Shown piece after piece: positions 1-12,396 of a stretch of DNA of 64,000 bases. The notes beneath the pieces were generated by a model. It saw only the letters and a program-made list of their open reading frames with translations. It was not told the DNA's origin and searched no databases. Both the position numbers and the translations under genes were made by a program. The stretch is from assembly GCA_016630955.3 (NCBI GenBank), contig CM049994.1, forward strand, positions 992,001 to 1,056,000, given 5' to 3'. Position 1 is the stretch's first letter. Each line of letters starts with the position of its first letter. The stretch comes from Didymella arachidicola (lineage: Eukaryota; Ascomycota; Dothideomycetes; Pleosporales; Didymellaceae).

Positions 1-1
1 C

Positions 2-781
2 GGCACAAGTACTTTACTGCGTCTGCAGGGACCGGGTCTTCTGGGACCTCAAGACAAGGATACAGAACACCGTCAAGTATTCTTCTTCAGTATGCGTATA
101 TTCGAGATCTCACGTGCTCTGATATATACCGAACCAACATTTCTTGCTACACCAGAATGGAGCAACGCCATAGACGCTTACTGGATTCAGCATCCCGCGT
201 CCTGGACACCTAAAGAGGCATTGCTTGAAATTTTGCCTCAGGTCGTAGATCTGGCTATACAGACTTTTGATTTCGTTGGCGAAGCTCAGGCTATGCAGTG
301 GCAAGACCAGTGCCAACGCGCAACGTCATTAGCACAAGGAGGCCTCTTCTTGCAGTCTGCACTCCTCCACTGGCATTCAAGTTCATTTATGCCACTAATG
401 ACCGGTGATCAGGAGAAGCAGCCTGAGATGCTAATCGTTGGTTTATACTACCATACGATCTCCATCTACCTCGACGGGGTCTTCTCGTACCTCACGCCAT
501 TCACAGGGACCTGTGCACCTCTTTCCCCAGTCTTGGATCGTAATACCATAGACAGTCATGTAGCGAGCATTTTGGATCTGAGCCAGGAATTGCTGGCTCA
601 AGGTACTGCAGGGATTCTTTTGTTCTTCCCACTTAGGGTGGCAGGTGCCCGTGCGAGGGATTGTCGTTCAAGAATCGAGATCTTGGGCTTGCTTCAAACG
701 ATTGTACAGCGAGGATTCGCCGTGGCTTCATCGTTTATGGAAGATCTCAGTGACCTATGGGCTCAAAATGCACTTGATTAG
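2..781 (+). CDS. Zn2Cys6-type transcription factor, C-terminal part (5' end outside window)
   Basis: The reading frame is open from the left edge (first full codon at base 2) to the TAG at 779-781, so the gene begins outside the window; the ATG at 92 is internal. The visible ~259 residues start with a run resembling the 'LLRLRGP' turn of the fungal-specific transcription factor domain (Fungal_trans_2 type), followed by hydrophobic helices with many Trp and Leu residues. The DNA-binding Zn2Cys6 cluster would lie upstream and cannot be seen, so the class is inferred from the regulatory-domain style alone. No intron is needed in the visible part. Nothing indicates the regulated pathway. It could also be a Zn2Cys6-less relative. 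Confidence 0.6.
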   Translation, partial: GTSTLLRLQGPGLLGPQDKDTEHRQVFFFSMRIFEISRALIYTEPTFLATPEWSNAIDAYWIQHPASWTPKEALLEILPQVVDLAIQTFDFVGEAQAMQWQDQCQRATSLAQGGLFLQSALLHWHSSSFMPLMTGDQEKQPEMLIVGLYYHTISIYLDGVFSYLTPFTGTCAPLSPVLDRNTIDSHVASILDLSQELLAQGTAGILLFFPLRVAGARARDCRSRIEILGLLQTIVQRGFAVASSFMEDLSDLWAQNALD

Positions 782-1569
782 GGACGTGTTGGAGATAGTT
801 GTATCTGGTGGAGTCTAGTGTTCAATATGCTGTACTTGTCCCATTCACCACGCAAAGAATATGTTTGATGAGTGCTCTAGATCACGAAGTCAGTTCACGT
901 ACTCAGAATCCTTCAAGGAGCTCTAGAACTGCCTGCTTTGACAGGAGAGAAGATCGTGTGGAAATACGATAAATCCGACCTATCTCACAGGAACCAAGGC
1001 GGGTTCTATGTTTTCATGGATAATCAAGCAACTAACACAGGTTATTGCAGACCCTGGCTGTAGACATTCCTAAAGGCACACGCAGCTAAGGTACCTCGCG
1101 CAAGACGTGGTAGAATACAGACAAGCTTATTGAGTCTAACAATGTGCCCCTCTTTCCTTGCAAGACTGTTTACTTGCTCTGCTTGCTACCTTCTGGCACC
1201 TAAGCTACCGCTGCGCTCAAAGCTGTAAGCGCTCGTCTAGGTACTTGCTCTTTCCCGAAGATCATTTGCCCTTACTTGCTCCTCTTTCATATACACGTTA
1301 TGGCTGACGCTCCTGCTTCTTCCTTTACAGCCACATGAAGTTAGGAGATCACATTCAGCTTGTATGTCTAACTAAATTCTCGCTCTGTGGTTGTGAGTCG
1401 GAATATAGTGCTCGCCTTGTCACTTCCTCCTCAGGTACGCGACAATGTCAACCCTCAACCCTCAAACAACAGAGCAGTGAATGAGACCTCAGCATTGCCT
1501 TTGGACTTCACAGAGACAGCATAAGTACGGGTACAGAGAAGCTTCCATCAATACACGAAAAACCAGCGC
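782..1569. other. intergenic, convergent 3' ends
   Basis: The stretch lies between two genes that end toward each other. I see no supported gene, tRNA or repeat. Stops are frequent in all frames. Confidence 0.6.
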
Positions 1570-2907
1570 TTATGCAGAGACCAAGACCCTGCTTTGCAGA
1601 GAACAAAGGTCGACAATCGCGCTGATGCTGCTGACTTCTTGGCGGCTCTCGTACAGATGTTCCTTCACGAACGCCTCCGTTGCGTTCTCGGTCTCTTTCG
1701 CGACCTTGCCCCATGCACTTGCGTCCTTTGTTCCAGCCGGTAACAAGTGGCTTTCGCCTGACAATCGCAGCAGCGCTTCTTCCAGCTCTTGATCTAAGGC
1801 TGCAACCTGACTTTGAAGGTAGACGGCTTGTTGCAGCAACGAGCGTTCGTTCTGAGTAGAGCGCGCTAGAAGAGGCAGGTGTGGAAGTAGCTTCGTGACG
1901 GGTCTCACCATACTTGTCTCTTTCCCAAGCTCGACGGAGTCCTTTGTTGTAGCATCTCTTTCGGTGTTGCTAACCTCGCGCGGTGTTTCGGACATAGTGC
2001 TGTACGACTCTATAAGCGCAATGCGAGCTGTAGTATAGTGGTTGTATGAGGTGCGGATGCGTCCTTCGGCGGACGCGAGGTCTATGGGATCACTGTCTTG
2101 CGCCGATCGTTTGACAGGTGACGCATCCTCAAGGAACACTGAGTCTTCCTCCATCTTAGCCAGCTCGCCTTGCATCCAATCAACGATCTCTTCCCTTGCC
2201 TTCTCAAGGGCTCGCACCTGTGCTTGAAGCCCCGGCTGATCTCGTAATGCGCTGGCTACTTTGTTTTTTGTGACATTCGCTCGATCCATCCGGCTCCTCG
2301 CTTCTAAGACCTCTTGCTTCAGTTTGAAGATGGAACTTTGATTGTCTTCTGGTTGTAAAATCTGCTCAAGTTTTTCCGCAGGGAGGTCTGGTTGCTCTCC
2401 AATGGTATCTCGTATATGATCACGAGGATCATGGTACTGGACGGGTGGCTTTGCAGCTAATAGTTTCTCGAGGGATCCTTGAACCACATTCAACTCTGCA
2501 AGTTTTCGGCGTTGACGAAGTAGATAGATGTAGCCTTTTGTAGACTCGTCGTCGTGATCCGCTTGCGGCAATGTGGAGTTTTCGTCCAGATGACGGCTTC
2601 GCAGATCTTCCAGCGATGCTTGGAGTTCGCGGTGCTTAGCCTCTGCCTGAGACTTCGCTCTAAGTGCATGTAAATACGCTATACGCGAATCCTTCAAGCC
2701 AGGTGGATTGGTGCCGGTAGCTGATAAGCCTTGGGGGCACTCATGGTTGACGTGCTGGTTTTGCGTTGCATTGTTAACCGGCCGGATGCTGGAGGTCAGA
2801 AAGCGCGATAGCGTACGCCTGATTCTCAAGGTGTCATCACGGGAGTTGATGTATGACGAGAGGGCTCGATCGACTCCAGGTATCGGGCATGGTGATTCGG
2901 CTGGCAT
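1570..2907 (-). CDS. coiled-coil protein of unknown function
   Basis: Uninterrupted 445-residue frame on the minus strand, start ATG at 2905-2907. I do not recognise the family. Heptad-rich segments occur around residues 75-120, 185-260 and 350-390 (many Leu, Glu, Lys, Arg and Ala), interrupted by acidic or serine-rich linkers, so a long coiled-coil protein is expected. No signal peptide, membrane segment or enzyme motif is visible. Several 60-120 residue frames on the opposite strand are shadows. The upstream side (2908-4252) separates it divergently from the Msb1 gene. A structural or cytoskeletal adaptor role would be a guess. The coding call rests on frame length and biased composition. 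Confidence 0.65.
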   Translation of the reverse strand: MPAESPCPIPGVDRALSSYINSRDDTLRIRRTLSRFLTSSIRPVNNATQNQHVNHECPQGLSATGTNPPGLKDSRIAYLHALRAKSQAEAKHRELQASLEDLRSRHLDENSTLPQADHDDESTKGYIYLLRQRRKLAELNVVQGSLEKLLAAKPPVQYHDPRDHIRDTIGEQPDLPAEKLEQILQPEDNQSSIFKLKQEVLEARSRMDRANVTKNKVASALRDQPGLQAQVRALEKAREEIVDWMQGELAKMEEDSVFLEDASPVKRSAQDSDPIDLASAEGRIRTSYNHYTTARIALIESYSTMSETPREVSNTERDATTKDSVELGKETSMVRPVTKLLPHLPLLARSTQNERSLLQQAVYLQSQVAALDQELEEALLRLSGESHLLPAGTKDASAWGKVAKETENATEAFVKEHLYESRQEVSSISAIVDLCSLQSRVLVSA

Positions 2908-4252
2908 TGTAAATGTTGTTTATCTGTTTGTTTTGTGCGAAATATATGGAGCCACGCTCCTCCCGACAATCTTCAGTCAATCTTCGAGGCCTGGTGATGA
3001 TATGGTGATGGATTGGCTCGTGCAGGGTCTGGGTGTGCTGCAGAGTGGTGGTACAGTCTCACATCGAAGGCAAGCGTAACAGGGTCCAAATCGAAGCGAT
3101 GAGCTAATTTAGCGCAAACGCGTAACGCGTCACCACGTGCCGTAAATTGCCAATTCTACAGATCTCACACGGGTTCCATACAAGAAGAACCAAAACATTG
3201 CTTTCACGCGTTTGTATGTATGTGAAATGCAACTTATGGAACGAAGTGGCTCGTGATCCTTCAAGTATTGAGGCTGATTCTTGCTTTTGCTTGAAGTCGA
3301 CTCGGAGATTGCAAGCTCATGGCGCGCCCACGATAACAGTAATCAATTACTTCTTTGCAGCAGACCTGCGGTTGTTGCCCTCGACCGCAAGCATGAGTAT
3401 ATTCCTGAGCTGATCCAGCTGGGGCGACGATGCCACGCTGGCAGGCGATCCTTGCTTAAGCTTGATAGCAAAGAGATGCAAGTGGAACCAGCATTCATGC
3501 AGCTGTGGCAGCAACGTTCGGCCCGCAAGAGTGGTCCACTAAACGGCTATCAGCAGCTCAGGGGCAATGCCCAGCAGGTCAGCCGGATGAGGTCTACGTA
3601 CTCCCCGCAAGACCGTCGGTGATGGCCAAAACCTTGTGTTATTGAAATCTGCACAACAGATGTGTGCCTGAATGTGGCGTTCGGTAGACGTTCTGCGGTT
3701 GCCTGCCGCACAGTGAGATGATTCGCGGCGAGTGACGCGACAGGGACAGCGCACCAGCGGTTCCTGGCCAATTGGGCGCTGAGCATGACGATTGTATCAA
3801 GGCAGCCAGGCAATCTCGTAGACGATGTGCTGGCGGGCAGGGCACCGTTGCGAAGAGCAAAGCAGAATCTCCAGTACGTGCACAGGCAGGAGCCACACGT
3901 TGCAGGGCAATCGCCCTGGGGCTAAACACGACCGTCGCGTTATTGGCCTGCACCCTTGTCATTTCGCTTCTCTCCACTTGGGAGCGGAGGCTTGCCTCAG
4001 AAGCAACCGCCTCGTGCTTCTCCTTTTCACTTAGCACCTTTCTCTGAAGCCCTGCAGTGCGTTCAGAGATACACTGCGCAACGTTCCCAACACTTGCGCA
4101 GCCATCCCATACATAATTCCGTCCCTGCATTGTGAGCGCACCACAACAAGCAGCCTGTGCGTCACCGCACGCTCTCCGCCGACCGCCCCTCCGCCTACTT
4201 AACGACCGCGAGCACGGGAGTCGTCAATTGAGGCTGTTCGCGCCAATCCACC
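2908..4252. other. divergent intergenic region
   Basis: It separates the minus-strand coiled-coil gene from the plus-strand Msb1 gene and should hold both promoters and 5' UTRs. Short overlapping frames on both strands (for example 3639-4130 minus) look like chance GC-rich frames. No RNA gene was seen. Confidence 0.5.
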
Positions 4253-7200
4253 ATGCCGTTCTTCAAGAACGTCTTCAAATCGAAGGATCCGTCCAGGTCA
4301 GGGTCCAAAGCAGACGCCAGCAGCGAGCCCGCGCCACGGCCGCGATGGGAAGATGCATGGTCCCGCAAAGAGGTTGCTCCAGAGGAGATCCAGGAGCTTG
4401 TTCATGTCTGCACACAAGAGATGAAGTCGAGAGGTAGGTGCAAACCCGCCCTGATCATCGCAGTAGTTACTAATCTGGCAACAGCCATCGACATGCCTTT
4501 CATACTCCTCCCTTTCCGCCCCACCTCGGACACGAGCGCCTCGCGAAATTTCGTGCGCAACTTTTTCAAGGCAGAATATGAGGGGACACGGCAGTTTCGT
4601 GGCGAGGGCCTCGCGCAGGAGCTGCGACTAGCGGAGCCATTGGTATGACAGAGTGCGCCTGAAATTCGGGGATTGTATACTGACTGAAAAAGACATTATG
4701 CAGTATCATGAAGTGGTGCTGGAGTCGACTACCAGGCGGTGTTGTGACTTGGGATGCCTACGAGCTCTTTCGAATAGGCGAATCCGGTAAGCCACCACTG
4801 CGGGAACAGGTGAACACTCAAGAAGAAACTTACAGGCTCTTAGATTCTAATTTTGCCCGCCATGCATTCGACACATTTATACCTCTCAGCGTCGATTCAG
4901 AAGCACGCAAGCGCATAATCTTCGACTTCTTCGACCTCTTGTCTGCAGTCGCAGCAAGAGGTAAGACCAATGGTATGGGCGGCAGGAAGCTGTCGCGCAT
5001 GGCTGGATGGTGGGCCTTTGAATTTCACGACGACGGCCATGGCTTCGATGGAGGATATCGTACGTGGGAGAGGTAAGTCCGAACATCACACAACAGTGAG
5101 CACTTGGCTGACCACGCTTCCACAGGGCGGCGGATGCTGCAAGTCACCTCTTCTTCGCATATCTCCGATCGCTAGCTCCTGATGTCAACACAGTCGGTGG
5201 CATTTCCAACCTTCCTCGTTCGCTACAGTCGCTACTATCTCAGACTGAATACCCGCCGCAAGCGCCTACACTCATGCAAACCCGCACAACGAAAGTCGTC
5301 ATGATAGTGAACTCTGTCTCACCTACGCCGTTCTCGCTTTTGCGCCGCGCAAGGAACTTTGAGTACCGGGACGACGACGCCGCATTGCAACAGTTCTCGT
5401 CTTACGATGATAGCGTGAAGGCACTTACAGACGAGTGCCGCAGAGTTTTGGAGAGCATTGCCTCGGCGAATCAATCTGTCACATCACCAGCAGCTACCAC
5501 TCCGGATCCTTCATGGTCACGCTTCGAGGATTTTGGCTTCTCAGGTCTGCTGGAGGAATCAGCTGGCAGTACAAATGGGGGCTCGGCCGCAGGAGGCTTA
5601 CGTGAATTTTCTGGCCTCCGAAACGGAGCCAGGTCCAAGGAGACTGACTTTGGTCGTCCTACGACTCCTTCATGGGCCGATTTCCTATCTTCGGGGTTCG
5701 CTGATGAGAACAACCAGACTTCTCCTACCACATTACTGCTTCCCACACAGAAGCTTCCACCGCTTGGCGAGCCGGCGCGGGTACACAGTTCCCAGTCACA
5801 TATGCGCAATGCACATGGCTCCGAGGAAGATCTTGAGCCTGGCGAACTCGCCAGCATCACTGCCTTTGATTTCGACGAGACATTCTGGTGGGTGTGGATG
5901 ACAAGTCTTGCGAGCGAGGAAACACCCGACCGAAAGGCCGCATTTGGTCGTTGCACAATCGTAGAGACACGGATTCCTGGCGGAAAATGGCTGGTCATGG
6001 AAGAGCAGATCAAGGGCGCTGCTGCGGGACCAGAAGAAGGTGCTTACATCGCGGAGAAGAAATCAAAGTTCAGCTTCACCAAGCGTGGGCGCCTTGGTCG
6101 CAGAAAGTCCACCGGCAAGAAGACAGGACCATCCGTAAAGGACCCTTTTAATCGAGCAGCCTCGAATACACCGTCAAGCACAATCGGCGCGGACCAACAT
6201 GCGCGCATTCAGGCTGCAGCTGCGAAATTGGCACAGAAAGAGCGAGACCAGAAAGCTGCGGAACAGTTGAGCCAACGCCGAGGTAGGGCGGACGAAGCTT
6301 CCTCGATCAAAACCAACAGCGTACTCACCCTGCAGCCGCATCTACTGAGCGAAGCCGGGCCTGCTATGAAGTGGGACAAACGATTTGGAGAGGGTGCAAA
6401 GGACAAGGATGCTCTGCGCGCGCAGTATCTTGGTGACATCAATGCTGGAAGGGGCTCCAAGCCTGATCTAAAGACCACAGCTAACGGCCGAGCGTCACCA
6501 TTGCCTCCGGATATTTCCAACCGCGATCTGCCTGCGTTACCGAAGTCTCGGACAGATCTGCCAGCGTCGAGGTCGCAAGTATGGGAAGCACCCACAACTA
6601 GCAGCCAAGATGTCACTATCACCCCAGTGCCATGGCCAGAAGACTCACCTGTGCCCACGCCTAGGTTGGAGCAGGAGGAGAAGCCTATGCATGCTACTCA
6701 GACAGTGGACCATCCCACCTCGAAAGCACATGTTCCTGAACGCAAAGCTATTACACCGGTGCCTTCCAATGTTCGCGCTAGTGAAGAGCAACCCAAGCAC
6801 TCAGAGCCCAAGAAACTGGAAAAGAAGAAGAGGGAGGGTGGTGGTGGCGGCTTCAGAAAATTGTTTGGCCGGAAAAAGACTGATACTTCCGACCCAAGTG
6901 GTGTCAACCAGCAGAGGCCATCTGAAGACGATGCAAGACTGCGGGCACTTGATGCTGCTCGAAGTGCGTCTCAAGTGTCACATCACCATCAACAATATCG
7001 AGAGCCGTCACCCGTTGTGCAGGTCGAGCCTGCCAGGACCTACTCAGTTGGGGGCCAGCACGAACCAGTTCCTTTCGAACACTTGCAACCTGGATTGGAA
7101 CAGCCCACTGCGCCACTTACTCCTGGCAGCGCGGCACTGGAGCAGCGCGAGGCTGACCAGGCTTTCTCTAGGTTCGATCAAGGTCCTATGGAGGACATGC

Positions 7201-7613
7201 CAGCTTTTGTTCCGGATGATAGCGATGATGAGTTCCATGATGCTCCACCTGCAGTTCAGCGTCGCCCAGTTGGGCAAGATGCTAGGAAGCCTCGTCCTAT
7301 CACACCGCCTGAACAACAAGGCGCGTATGGCAGAGACGATATTTCCGAAGACTCTGTTGATGCCCGACAAGCTTCACCTTCGCAGGACCGGTGGGCGCAG
7401 ATCAGGAAGAATGCTGCTGAGCGAGCAGCACGCCTGAGCGAAGAGCAGACACGACGCAGCCGAAGCCAAAGCCAGAGTCAGCGCACTGATGAGGGAGAGA
7501 CTAGTGGTGAGGAGACGATTGAGAGTCGTGTTGCTCGTATTAAGGCTCGCGTTGCTGAGTTGACGGGCAACATCGATGGTGCACCAGCCAGACCCGGTGG
7601 CACCGTGCGATAG
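4253..7613 (+). CDS. MSB1: Msb1/Mug8-family polarity protein (RhoGAP-like)
   Basis: Five exons: 4253-4433, 4485-4642, 4693-4786, 4844-5072 and 5126-7613, giving 1049 residues. The spliced N-terminal half carries the conserved Msb1/Mug8 block: the start MPFFKNVFKSK, WEDAW..KEV, FILLPFRP, LAQELRL, MKWCWSRLPGGVVTW, SNFARHAF, FIPLSVDSEAR, GGRKLSRMAGWWAFE and VVMIVNSVSPTPFSLLRRARNFEYRDDD. The C-terminal half (~residues 530-1049) is low-complexity, basic and Ser/Pro/Glu-rich, as in homologues. In yeast, Msb1 acts at sites of polarised growth with Cdc42/Rho1/Pkc1 signalling. Intron 3 has two candidate acceptors (4835 and 4843); only the second keeps the frame and gives GES-DSNF. Intron 2 must end at the AAG at 4692, because the CAG at 4703 breaks the frame and removes TLCSI. 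The next gene downstream is RlmA. Confidence 0.93.
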
Positions 7614-9451
7614 ACACAAGCCCGTATTCAAAGGTATGGTCGGCTCCTCGATCTCTCAAGATATCTCACTCACCTTATCACAGATCTTTTCACACGTCTA
7701 TATATACTTCCACTTTCTCGGCGTATAAAGAGCACAGATACCCATTTCCATTTTGCTAAGGCATTTAATATCCCTTCAATGTCTACAGCGAGTTTTGAGG
7801 CGCTTTCTACAATTCAATTATTGTTGCTAGGGTAATCAAGGGTAGCTGTCTGCCGTAGGCGTGCAGTTGCTGAAGGGTCAGAGTTTGGCATGTAATGTAA
7901 TTTTGCAAACGCCCTGTTGACAACAATAGACCATAAACCACTAATCAATGCTGCGTCTCTTGAGATGCAAAAGAGAGTGTGGCTCCAGGGGGCTCCTCGC
8001 TCGAAAAACTTCGATTGCAGCTCTATCACGGCGCAAGGGTGATCAGAGGATTTCCCACCCGACGGACTGTCAGCGGAGCACACAAGCAAGTGTGGCACTG
8101 CCCCGACTCGGCCTGCTGGCGCTTAGACGGGTCATCATCAGTGCCGGCGGAGAGCCACGAACCATCCACAAAGGCCCTTCCTCATTATTGTCAAATGCTC
8201 TAGCAGAATTACACTCGGCTACAGCAACCCCTTCTGCATCTGATATGGCGCGGTGGGTCACCCATAGCTGCGTCATCCCGCGTGCATATCTAAAATTAGC
8301 ACCTGTGACAGCGGAGGCAAAGGTACGCGAGAACAACGAACTACGACACCATCAACGCATCGTGATGAACATGATGGAGGCTGGGGCGCGTACAGAAAAG
8401 CAGGTCTTATGGTCTGCTGACCACACGCTCGACCATCGTCGGTGAGATGACGAAGCAACAACCCGAGCGGTGCAGTGTGAGGAGCAATGCTTTCGGAAGC
8501 CGCAATACTCTCAACAGAGACGTGCAACACAACTACTGAACGTCGATGGCACAGGTCAGGAGAGACATCTGTCACTTTGCTCTGTGTTGCAAGCGAATGC
8601 GGCTCGTGAAAGCAGCGCAGCATGTGCCAGCGCCCTTGCCGTATTCGACTGCCCGCTGTTCGATGTCACCTTCCCCTCCTCCACGGAGCATCCCATGGTA
8701 GTTGTTTGAGGAGCTTCTCGCCTTACACCCGGGCCTCGTCTGCGGGGTCTGTTTCGTGCGACCCGCCCAGCGCTGTCATATGATGCATACACTACGCAAG
8801 AACTCGCTCCCAAGAGCGCATGGGAGTTCACACAGGAGCTCAGGGTCTGCATCTGATCGTTCAGCACGAGTTGAGAGGGTCTGCAGCAACGCTGCGATCC
8901 CGGTTGTGATATGTCCTATAATTAGCCGGCCTGCTGTATCGTCTAGCCTGATAAGAGCTATTTAGCGGACACCGGTCAGTGTGTACTTTTTTCTGCAGCC
9001 AATAGCAGCCCGTGTTCTGCTAACACAAGGCTCAAACAACAGCAAATGTCCGCGAAGGGGCATTTTGACGAGTAGTGGGCTAGGCTCTCCAGCAGGCCAT
9101 GTTTTCTAATTATAGGCGCTGCCCGCGCCTGCCTTTCCATGCTTCTGCACATCATCTCTCGTTTGGAGCCTCAAGGAACTGTGAGCTTTGGGTACAGCTC
9201 TGTGTCGCACGTTGGAACCATATAGCTTGCGGGCTGCAATAGACTCAGCACCATATCCGCGCCGACTTTGGCCGCCCATACTGGCCTCCTGAAACGCTCT
9301 GCAGTACCGTGGTCGTACTCATCTCACACGGCGCCGCGCAAGCTAATCTACGCCTCTTGCCCTCGACGACCCTCGACTCGAGCCACGCCATCGCCGCCGA
9401 CTATACCCCTCAACGTTCGATGCGCGCTGACATCTGAGTCTGCTATTCAAC
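7614..9451. other. intergenic region upstream of RlmA
   Basis: About 1.8 kb between the Msb1 stop and the RlmA start. Frames of up to 165 residues on both strands (7948-8445 and others) have no family resemblance and no matched splice structure. The stretch probably holds the RlmA promoter and long 5' UTR. No tRNA, 5S rRNA or repeat was recognised. Confidence 0.5.
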
Positions 9452-10415
9452 ATGGGTCGCAGAAAGATCGAAATCAAGGCCATCAAGGATGACCGCAACC
9501 GCTCCGTGTACGCTTTCCTTTCGTGACGCGCGCTCACAGTGGCCTATCGCTGACACTCGCAGGACATTTCTGAAGCGCAAAGGCGGTCTGTTCAAGAAGG
9601 CGCACGAGCTCTCCGTGCTCTGCTCCGTCGACGTCGCTGTCATCATCTTCGGTCACAACAAGAAGCTGTACGAGTTTTCATCTGGCGACATCAATGAGAC
9701 CATTGGCCGCTACCAATATGTGGGTGTTCTTTTCCCTCTGACTGACGATAGCAACGCCTAATGGAGTCCTGCTGACAGGTCACGCAGTATGGCGGCGCAC
9801 ACGAGCACAAAGGCCCTGAGGACTTCATGGGAAAGAAGGATGATGACGATGAAGACGAGGACGACGAGGGCGCGCCTCCACGCGACTCCCACACCCCGCC
9901 CGAGCAGCATGGTCTGATGCAGCACCACATGCAGCACGCGCAGGCCTTCCAGCACGTTCGTCACGTCACGCCCTCTGCTTCGCCGCCGATACCGAACGGC
10001 TTCCAGCACCGTGGACCTTCGCCGCAGCCTCCGCACCACCTGTCGCGGCCAAACTCACGATTGGATCAGCACCCTGGCCATGTCCGCCGTAGCTCGAACC
10101 TGGCTCCTCCCCAGCCATATCCTTCGCAAGCGCCGCAGCAACAGCCCAGCTATGCCTACATGCCAAATCCACCCTTTTACAACCCGCAGGCTGCTCACCA
10201 ACCACGGGGCCCACCAGCGCCACAGTACCACTATGCAACCCACCCCATGCCGAACCCACAAGTACAACAGTATATGCAGCAGGAGCAACGGAGACAGTCA
10301 ATGCCCCCTGTGCCTCAGATGCAGCCTTCGCCGCAAATGCAGCCCGCCGCCCAAATGCAGCCACACCCATCGCAGCAACAACAACAACACCAGCAACACC
10401 AGCAGCAGATGCAGC

Positions 10416-10456
<41 letters not shown>

Positions 10457-11527
10457 AAACAACAACACCAGCAACAACACCAGCAACAACACCAGCAACA
10501 ACACCAGCAACAACAGCAACAGGCACAGGCACAGGCACAACAACAAGCACAGGCACAAGCGCAAGCTCAGCAACAGCATCAACAATCGCGTACGCCGCAG
10601 CCCCCACCCCAGCAACATGAACGACCGCCGCAGCCCACGATTACCGTCCCGTCACCGCCCGCGCAACACGATTTCCAAAGCCCGCCCCTTCCCCAGCCAA
10701 AGCCGCTGCATGCATCGATGAGGCACAGTATCTTTACACCGATTGATGACAGCACGTCCATGTTGGCAGCACATTGGGGCGGCGGCAGCACCATTATTCC
10801 CCCGCGCAGTGACATTCAAGCCATCAAACAGGAAAGCCGGTCACAATCCATCGACGTAGGCGGCATTTCACGTCTCCAGCCGAACGATGCTCAGCCTTTG
10901 CAACCACCAAAGGTCTCTAGCCCGCAACCGCCGCCCCAACCTCTGCGAACACAATCTACTTCTGCTGTACCGCCGATAGCGCCGCCCACGAGAACGAACA
11001 GTTTGCAAGTGGACAAGAATAAGCCTAAATTGCGAGTGCAGATTCCAAGTGAGCACTCGGATGGTGGCAGTGCAACAGCCGACTCATCACCCAAGGATTC
11101 GATTTCAGGCCAGACACCGGCTCGCAGCACCGATGCGTCACACTCTTCCGGCGTTGTGCTCCCGCCCCCTTCGCCGAGCGCCAACTCGTTGCTCAGTGCA
11201 GGCGCAACTGGACCACCCAATCCATTCGCACGCCCTGCACCACCCACCAACAGCAACTCATATGGCAGCAGCAATCGCGACATGGACACACCTATCTCAG
11301 CACTGCCATCCCGTTTTGTCGAAAACGGACTGCTGCCATCACCTAGCAGCTTCTATCCCGAGTGGGGCTTTGGCCGCGGCGATTCAAACATGCTCCCCAG
11401 CCCTTTGACTTTCCAAACACCGGTGGTCACAAACGGGCCGTCTTTCGCGCGCGACGACTCTGCAGATCGCAAACGTAAGACATCTGACGGCGGGAGCGAC
11501 ACCGACCAGAAGCGAGTAAAGACTTGA
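9452..11527 (+). CDS. rlmA: MADS-box (SRF/MEF2-type) transcription factor RlmA/Rlm1
   Basis: Three exons, 9452-9507, 9563-9719 and 9788-11527, giving 650 residues. Residues 1-60 form a MEF2-type MADS box (start [17 protein letters not shown], then [20 protein letters not shown] and [15 protein letters not shown]), followed by the Rlm1-type extension [13 protein letters not shown] and an acidic run. Both introns interrupt the MADS region. Splicing intron 1 (9508-9562) rebuilds the Val of RSVTF. Rlm1/RlmA is the nuclear target of the cell wall integrity MAP kinase (Slt2/MpkA) and drives cell wall biosynthesis genes. Residues ~267-340 are an exceptionally long Gln/His/Ala tract encoded by CAA/CAG/CAC repeats; the rest is Pro/Ser-rich with several SP sites. 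The C-terminus is basic (KRVKT). The start is certain because the MADS box begins at Met1. Confidence 0.96.
10373..10592 (+). repeat. CAN trinucleotide repeat coding for polyglutamine in rlmA
   Basis: Nearly pure CAA/CAG/CAC triplets, including about 13 consecutive CAA or CAG codons followed by repeated CAGCAACAACAC units and then GCACAGGCA units (Gln-Ala). It lies in frame with rlmA. Long antisense frames rich in Val or Leu across it are artefacts of the repeat. Confidence 0.9.
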
Positions 11528-12396
11528 GCATGCTTATCCTGTAGTACCACTGTATTTTCTTCTTTCCTGCCTTTGGGCGCGGTGCGTCTTCAGCATATAT
11601 TTACCGTTTCGACAGTTGCTATTTGTTCGATGTTGTAGGCGTTATAGGATACCCACGACGCTTGAGTATGTTCTTTGTTCGTTTCAGCTATATAATGGCA
11701 TTGAGTATCTTGAGTTCAAGCTACGAGGAATTGCACGAAAGTCATGATGGAGTAGACGAGATCGAGGAGTAGATACCAATTCAAGATTCACAGCATGCCA
11801 TGTTCCGCCATATCGATTCGCCCGTACTCGATGATCTGTAGTGCTTTCCGCTTTTCTTGAATCCTACTGCATAGCAGTTCCACCGCAGTTTTGCGCCTCC
11901 ACCGTTGGGCGGCCGCAGCGCGCCAAAGTCTTCAGCTTCTCGCTGCCTTATGAAGCGCCACAGCGATGAACCCTGAAGAAAGAGCAGACGCAGAGCCTTA
12001 CATCGGTCACACTTCAGATGTCGGGCTCAAAGGAACGATTTCCATATCAAGGCAACTGGAGCTAGCAGCGTTCATTCCGATCTTGCCAGGCCGATTTCCG
12101 AAGACCGCGATGCTGGGCCCGCAGCGTGATCAGGGCTCTTGGCTTGAACCTTGACCGGGCGCGTCATACCCCGCTAGGGTTCGGTCAGCCGCAGTGGCAG
12201 GCTGTGAATTGGGCGCCGACCGTGCAAGTGGAGCTCAAAACGTACATCCGTGGCTATCTTCGCGAATACGCAGCCTCTCCGCAAAAGCTAAGCCTCTATT
12301 TGCACCCTACATCAGCTCGCGCCCTGTGTCACCTTCTGTGCTCAGCTGGTGACCTTGAATCTCCTTCCCCTCCCTTTGCAGCGAACGCACATCACC
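11528..12396. other. intergenic, rlmA 3' region and PEF promoter
   Basis: No supported gene. The last ~100 bases are pyrimidine-rich (CTCCTTCCCCTCCCTTTGCAG) just before the PEF start, typical of a fungal promoter or 5' UTR. Confidence 0.5.

Noticed and set aside
3639..4130. 163-residue minus-strand frame upstream of Msb1
   Set aside because: Cys/Arg/Ala-rich without domain, and overlapped by frames on the other strand.
9966..10607. 213-residue minus-strand frame opposite rlmA, Val/Ala-rich
   Set aside because: It is the antisense reading of the polyglutamine repeat and lies wholly inside a secure gene.
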